The notes beneath the pieces were generated by a model. The model was given only the letters and a program-made list of their open reading frames with translations. It made no database searches and was not told where the DNA came from. Positions 6,245 through 8,495 of a stretch of 8,495 bases of DNA are shown here, piece by piece (positions within the stretch are counted from its first letter, which is position 1; each line of letters opens with the position of its first letter). The translations under genes were made by a program, and so were the position numbers. Source of the stretch: CAYYNP01 sp964472545 (lineage in GTDB: Bacteria; Planctomycetota; Planctomycetia; Pirellulales; Thermoguttaceae); NCBI GenBank assembly GCA_964472545.1, contig CAYYNP010000377.1, positions 1 to 8,495 of the forward strand, written 5' to 3'.

Positions 6245-7795
6245 TCATCTTGGCTTTCCACGTATGATCTCACCAGTCTTCTTTTCGGTCCACGTGAAGG
6301 CGTCCGGATCGAAATCAAACGCCCCCTTCGTAGGCGCCGATTCGGCCCAGTGCTCAGCGATCCAACCGGCCAGTTGGCGTTTGACGTCGGCGTGCCCGGT
6401 CGACGTGGCCAGATTGTGCCACTCGTGCGGATCGCCGTCGTGGTCGTAGAGTTCCTCGCCGCCGTCGGCGTAGCGGATGTATCGATAGCGATCCGAGCGC
6501 ACGGCTGCGTTGCCGCGGCGGAACTCGATCACCGCCGGACGCTCCCATTCCGCCTGCGGGTCGCGCAACAGCGGGGCCAGGCTGACGCCGTCGTGCGCCG
6601 CGATCGCCTTCAGACCGCAAAGATCGTTCAATGTTGGGTATAGATTCACCAGCCCCACCGGCCGCTCGCAAGCACCCGGCCGATAGCCCGGGGCGTCGAT
6701 CACCAGCGGCACGCGCGTGGCCTCCTCCCACAACGTCGACTTGTGCCAGTGGCCTTTTTCGCCCAGGTGCCAGCCGTGATCGGACCAGAGCACGACGATC
6801 GTGTTACGTGCATGCGGGCCGCCGTCCAGGGCGTCGAGTACGCGGCCGAGTTGCGCGTCGGCAAAACTGATACTGGCCAGATACGCCCGCACGGCGTGTT
6901 TGTAGCGGTCGGCGCGTCGGATCACCTCGAAGTCGCCGCGCCGCGCCTCGGCCAACTTACGTCCCGACGGCGGCACGTCGTCGAGATCGTCGCGGCGGAC
7001 TTCCGGCAGACGAATCTCCTCCAATGGATACCGATCGAAAAACTCCCGCGGCACGTACCACGGCAGATGCGGCCGGAATATCCCACAGGCGAGAAAGAAC
7101 GGCCGGTCGCGTTGCTGCCGAAGAAAGCGGACGGCATAGTCGGCGCTGCGAGCGTCGTCGTAGTCTGCCGCGGACAAGGCGAGCGAGCCCCAATCATTTT
7201 CGTGGCCCAGTCCTCTCACCCCGCTAAAGGGAAAGCCGTCCGGCGGCGGGCCGAACTTCGACCAGGGATAATTCAACCGCGAGCCGCGAAACCAAGGATC
7301 GTCGCGAAACGTCAGCCGCAGGTAGTCGTCCCACTGATACGGCGGATTGTTGCCGGCCGTGTGATGATAGATCTTGCCCGCCCCGGCGACGTGATACCCG
7401 TGACGGCGGAAGTGGACCGGCATCGTCACCACGTCGGGCAGATTCGGCCGCCACCAATGTCCGTTGTCGTACAGCCCGGTGGTCGACGGCCGCAAGCCGG
7501 TCATGATCGCCGCCCGCGACGGGGCACATTTTGGCGAGGCACAATGGGCGTTGGAAAACAACATGCCGCGCTTTGCCAGCCGGTCGATGTGGGGCGTGAC
7601 CACGGTGCCGCGATAGCCGCCCAGGCAGCCGACCCAGTCTTTCATGTCGTCGACGGCCAGAAAGAGGACGTTGGGCTTTGGCCGTTGCGCAGTCGGGCTA
7701 TCTTCGGCGCGTGGACGTTCGGCGGCGTGTGCCGAGCCTGCAAGGCCGGCAACGGCCACGACGCCTACGATCAGCCACGCAATTCGCTTCGACAT
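6245..7795 (-). CDS. Exported iduronate-2-sulfatase-like sulfatase
   Basis: The product is 516 residues and belongs to the formylglycine sulfatases, closest in pattern to iduronate-2-sulfatase (probably SulfAtlas S1_7). It should desulfate a glycan or similar substrate outside the cytoplasm. A signal peptide covers about 1-25 (hydrophobic core 6-20, ends SAHA). Visible active-site parts are D49-D50 in AVDDMKDW, nucleophile motif C90-A-P-S-R94 followed by AAIMTG, G140-K141, RPHLPW at 241-246, and SDHGWHLGEKGHWHKSTLW at 338-356. That last block is the hallmark of the iduronate-2-sulfatase group. The C-terminal tail FDFDPDAFTWTEKKTG (494-509) looks typical of planctomycete members. It follows the cupin by nine bases; its AGGG ribosome binding sequence (7803-7806) overlaps the cupin stop codon, suggesting coupled translation. 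The substrate is unknown, and true iduronate specificity should not be assumed. Confidence 0.95.
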   Translation of the reverse strand: MSKRIAWLIVGVVAVAGLAGSAHAAERPRAEDSPTAQRPKPNVLFLAVDDMKDWVGCLGGYRGTVVTPHIDRLAKRGMLFSNAHCASPKCAPSRAAIMTGLRPSTTGLYDNGHWWRPNLPDVVTMPVHFRRHGYHVAGAGKIYHHTAGNNPPYQWDDYLRLTFRDDPWFRGSRLNYPWSKFGPPPDGFPFSGVRGLGHENDWGSLALSAADYDDARSADYAVRFLRQQRDRPFFLACGIFRPHLPWYVPREFFDRYPLEEIRLPEVRRDDLDDVPPSGRKLAEARRGDFEVIRRADRYKHAVRAYLASISFADAQLGRVLDALDGGPHARNTIVVLWSDHGWHLGEKGHWHKSTLWEEATRVPLVIDAPGYRPGACERPVGLVNLYPTLNDLCGLKAIAAHDGVSLAPLLRDPQAEWERPAVIEFRRGNAAVRSDRYRYIRYADGGEELYDHDGDPHEWHNLATSTGHADVKRQLAGWIAEHWAESAPTKGAFDFDPDAFTWTEKKTGEIIRGKPR

Positions 7796-7804
7796 GGTGA
7801 CGCC

Positions 7805-8257
7805 CTACGGTTCGCGCTGCGGCTCGTAGCCCGGATACTCCTGCGGCGGCCGGACTTGCTTCCACGGTTCCTCGTCGAATACGTCTACCGTAAACGGTCC
7901 TTCTTGGTCCGTATCGCAGAGGATCGCCAGAAAGCGCAGCGGTGTGTCGCCGGCGTTGAACGTGGAGTGTGGCAGATCGGCCGGTATCACGGCCACGTCG
8001 CCGGGGCCAAGGTGGCGCTTTTCGGACCCAACCCATTGCTCGGCCGCCCCCTCGAGCACGTAGATGATCTCTTCACGGCCGGGGTGGCGATGAAAGTTGT
8101 GGGCCTCGCCCGGCGGCATCGTCGCCCGTACCAAAATCAAACTCTGCAAGTTGGTCGACTCCGGGTGGCAGAGCTTCTCGACGTGGCACCACGGCTCGTC
8201 GAAGTGTTCCACGTCGTCGGCCGTTACGAAGGGCTTGGGGGTCGGCTGATCGCTCAT
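7805..8257 (-). CDS. Small single-domain cupin protein
   Basis: The product is 150 residues with one cupin_2-type barrel and no signal peptide, so it is probably cytoplasmic. Cupin motif 1 runs from G50 to G70 with H56-x-H58 and E62. Motif 2 runs from G86-D87 through P92 to H97 and N101. H56, H58, E62 and H97 are the expected metal ligands, all present. The acidic, proline-rich tail (about 125-150) lies outside the barrel. Cupins of this size include sugar isomerases, dioxygenases and ligand-sensing proteins; nothing here separates these. It is the first gene of the cluster, and its stop codon overlaps the ribosome binding sequence of the sulfatase that follows. The ATG at 8257 has only a weak GAG upstream; no nearby alternative start is better. 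A role in processing or sensing a product of the sulfatases is possible but unsupported. Confidence 0.88.
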   Translation of the reverse strand: MSDQPTPKPFVTADDVEHFDEPWCHVEKLCHPESTNLQSLILVRATMPPGEAHNFHRHPGREEIIYVLEGAAEQWVGSEKRHLGPGDVAVIPADLPHSTFNAGDTPLRFLAILCDTDQEGPFTVDVFDEEPWKQVRPPQEYPGYEPQREP

Positions 8258-8298
8258 CGTCGGTTACTCGGCTTGGTTTGGGGGAACGGAGAATCGCC

Positions 8299-8383
8299 GG
8301 CGTAACGTCGTTCCTCGCGCAACGGGCTCTCCGCCAGGCTACACGCTCCGCAGGTCTCCTGCCTGAAAGCATAGCGTGACGCC
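8299..8383. repeat. 85-base element with imperfect inverted ends, upstream of the cupin gene
   Basis: The end sequences GGCGTAACG (8299-8307) and CGTGACGCC (8375-8383) are inverted copies matching at 8 of 9 positions. Inside are further small stems: CGTT/AACG at 8310-8325 and GCAGG/CCTGC at about 8350-8362, the latter competing with GCCTG/CAGGC. The element fills much of the DNA upstream of the cupin gene. It could be a REP/MITE-like repeat, a structured leader RNA or a regulator site. I have an uncertain memory of similar sequence elsewhere in planctomycetes. The pairing is visible; the identity is inferred. Confidence 0.4.
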
Positions 8384-8397
8384 CTCTTCCTTGCCAC
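8368..8397 (-). promoter_or_regulatory. Weak candidate promoter for the cluster
   Basis: On the minus strand, GTGGCA (8397-8392) and TATGCT (8373-8368) each match the sigma-70 -35 and -10 consensus at four of six positions, with an 18-base spacer. This would place a transcript start near 8360, about 100 bases before the cupin ATG. Matches this weak arise by chance, and the real promoter may lie beyond the right edge. Confidence 0.2.
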
Positions 8398-8478
8398 ACC
8401 CCCGGAAACGGGCAGATCGATCAAGCTCGAGTGCTTCTCGCCTGGCCAGGAGAACTGCAAAGTCGATTCGCGGGAGTG

Positions 8479-8495
8479 GAAAACGGGGACTGGCT
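8479..8495. repeat. Edge motif resembling a planctomycete dispersed repeat
   Basis: The last 17 bases read GAAAACGGGGACTGGCT, or AGCCAGTCCCCGTTTTC on the other strand. From memory this resembles the short GGxGCCxGTCCCC-T-run repeats scattered in planctomycete genomes, often near REP-associated tyrosine (IS200-like) transposases. The window cuts it off, so neither a partner arm nor a transposase can be seen. Confidence 0.3.

Noticed and set aside
6743..8305. Plus-strand open frame of 520 codons
   Set aside because: It is antisense to the iduronate-2-sulfatase-like gene and the cupin gene, both of which have intact family motifs.

Overview
The window holds five genes, all read from the minus strand, with no RNA gene, transposase, integrase or CRISPR array. 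In transcription order (right to left) they are: a small cupin protein (8257-7805), an exported iduronate-2-sulfatase-like sulfatase (7795-6245), an exported arylsulfatase (6154-4718), an exported two-lobed protein of unknown function (4672-3668), and a very large exported protein joining a methyltransferase-like domain to PQQ-type beta-propeller repeats (3592-323). The gaps are 9, 90, 45 and 75 bases, so a single transcription unit is plausible.

The content points to a Planctomycetes bacterium, probably of the Pirellula/Rhodopirellula group. The DNA is GC-rich, secreted formylglycine sulfatases occur in tandem, and the last gene belongs to a methyltransferase/PQQ-propeller family that I associate with planctomycetes and relatives. 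This assignment comes from family knowledge and was not tested by a search.

The two sulfatases have complete catalytic motifs (CAPSR and CSPTR, with paired aspartates and the later DH/DN metal residues). They should remove sulfate from carbohydrate-like substrates outside the cytoplasm, once an activating enzyme encoded elsewhere converts the cysteine to formylglycine. The cupin has no export signal and would act in the cytoplasm. The roles of the last two exported genes are unknown. A shared role in handling a sulfated polymer is an inference from gene order only.

The non-coding DNA is unusually structured. A perfect 14-bp stem-loop lies two bases past the stop of the first sulfatase gene. 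The spacer before the large propeller gene can fold into a closed structure reaching its ribosome binding site. An 85-base element with imperfect inverted ends lies upstream of the cupin gene. Both window edges carry short motifs that look like dispersed repeats. The most interesting protein is the propeller fusion: a SAM-binding-type domain directly behind a signal peptide, and a dense cysteine/histidine cluster in the propeller part. I see no clear evidence of a wholly new system.
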